Assembly: GCF_946886695.1 (NCBI RefSeq)
Contig: NZ_CAMPJD010000088.1
Location: 1-5,900 of the forward strand
Direction: 5' to 3'
Length of the DNA stretch: 5,900 bases
Origin: an uncultured Pseudoxanthomonas sp.
GTDB taxonomy: Bacteria > Pseudomonadota > Gammaproteobacteria > Xanthomonadales > Xanthomonadaceae
Shown here: piece after piece, positions 5,245-5,900 of the stretch
Numbering within the stretch: the stretch's first letter is position 1
Layout of the letters: each line of letters starts with the position of its first letter
Translations under genes and position numbers: made by a program
Notes under the pieces: model-generated
What the model was told of the DNA's origin: nothing
Databases searched by the model: none
What the model saw: only the letters and a program-made list of their open reading frames with translations

Positions 5245-5900
5245 TCAGTCGCCCTGCTGCTTCTGCATGTGTTCCCAGCGTTCCTGGGCATCGATGGTGC
5301 GCTCGGCGGTCAAGCGAGCCTCCAGGCGATCCAGGCCGATTTCTTCGCCGGTATCGACGCAGTAGCCGTAGTCGCCACCTTCGAGCCGCTTCAGCGTGCT
5401 GTCGATCTTGCCGATCAGCTTGCGGTAGCGGTCGCGGGTACGCAGCTCCAGCGAGTTTTCGGTCTCGCGCGTCGCGCGCTCGGCCTCATCGCCGATGTCG
5501 CGGACTTCATCCTTGAGGTTCTCGATGGTCTGCTTGGATTCCTCGACCAGGTCGGCACGCCATTGCAACAGCCGCTGGCGGAAGTACTCCAGCTGCAACG
5601 TGCTCATGTATTCCTCGTCAGGCGAGGGCTTGTAGCCGGTCGGCACGATCGGGCGACCGGTGGCTTCATCGGTCTTGTAGGGCACTTCTTTCACCTTGCC
5701 GCGCACGACCGGCGCCGCAGGCCGGGCGGCCACGGCCACCGCGACCTTGCCCACGGGGCGGGCAACAGCGGGACGTGGACTCACGGGGGCTTCGACGGAG
5801 GTAGAGGCTTTGGCGTTCTTGGTAGTCGGTTTCGGGGCTGGCACAGGCTTCGGGGGGGACGGAACCTTGGCGGCGGGCGCCGGGGCCTCTATGGCGCTCA
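5245..5900 (-). CDS. dksA: RNA polymerase-binding transcription factor DksA (5' end outside window)
   Basis: DksA enters the RNA polymerase secondary channel and, with ppGpp, adjusts transcription of rRNA and amino-acid genes. The visible C-terminal part aligns with E. coli DksA without gaps around SLELRTRDRYRKLIGKID and GLDRLEARLTAERTIDAQE, preceded by EEYMSTLQLEYFRQRLLQW. Two key sites differ. The coiled-coil tip reads D-E-A-E-R-A (5473-5490), so E. coli D74 is replaced by Glu while D71 and A76 are kept. The four zinc cysteines become Cys (5359-5361), Thr, Thr and Ala, so a normal C4 zinc finger cannot form. Upstream of the core is a tail of at least 66 residues rich in Ala, Pro, Val and Lys. 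The frame is still open at the right edge with no convincing ATG, so the start lies beyond 5900. A GTG at 5842-5844 lies in the middle of the Pro/Lys-rich tail and I do not take it as the start. The gene is convergent with the MFS gene. Confidence 0.93.
   Translation of the reverse strand, partial: SAIEAPAPAAKVPSPPKPVPAPKPTTKNAKASTSVEAPVSPRPAVARPVGKVAVAVAARPAAPVVRGKVKEVPYKTDEATGRPIVPTGYKPSPDEEYMSTLQLEYFRQRLLQWRADLVEESKQTIENLKDEVRDIGDEAERATRETENSLELRTRDRYRKLIGKIDSTLKRLEGGDYGYCVDTGEEIGLDRLEARLTAERTIDAQERWEHMQKQQGD

Noticed and set aside
1..5900. tRNA, rRNA, CRISPR array, insertion sequence or prophage
   Set aside because: No cloverleaf with CCA-type end, regularly spaced direct repeats, transposase or phage gene was seen; the genes are core functions.

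Overview
The window reads as a conserved housekeeping segment of a high-GC gammaproteobacterium of the Xanthomonadaceae (Xanthomonas, Stenotrophomonas, Pseudoxanthomonas or Lysobacter group). The main evidence is an N-acetylornithine carbamoyltransferase in place of ordinary ornithine carbamoyltransferase, a DksA with a long Ala/Pro/Lys-rich N-terminal tail and a degenerate zinc finger, and GC-rich palindromic intergenic repeats of a kind typical of this family. The genus cannot be fixed from the sequence alone.

Layout from left to right. (1) A palindromic repeat (13-36) lies just downstream of the minus-strand argF' gene (49-1050). (2) The 260 bases upstream of argF' look like a leader region: a possible short Arg-containing leader ORF (1158-1250), an alternative pairing that starts on that ORF's stop codon, and a strong intrinsic terminator (1101-1123) about 50 bases before argF'. 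Together these resemble a ribosome-mediated arginine attenuator, which is the most interesting signal in the window. (3) A secreted 165-residue protein on the minus strand (1311-1808) has the C-terminal domain of YcfJ-like glycine-zipper proteins, but the zipper itself is missing. (4) A divergent intergenic region (1809-1949) separates it from cysS (1950-3338, plus), the cysteinyl-tRNA synthetase. (5) A multi-stem intergenic repeat (about 3349-3470) is followed by sufE (3496-3933), which overlaps an MFS exporter gene (3930-5171) by four bases. (6) A bidirectional terminator (5199-5222) sits between the MFS gene and the convergent dksA gene (5245 to beyond the right edge).

The genes serve separate core functions: arginine synthesis through acetylated intermediates, Cys-tRNA charging, sulfur transfer for Fe-S cluster assembly, small-molecule efflux, and stringent-response control of transcription. 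No phage, insertion sequence, CRISPR array, tRNA or rRNA is visible. I see no wholly new multigene system. The candidates for new biology are the argF' leader, the zipper-less YcfJ-like protein and the unusual DksA.
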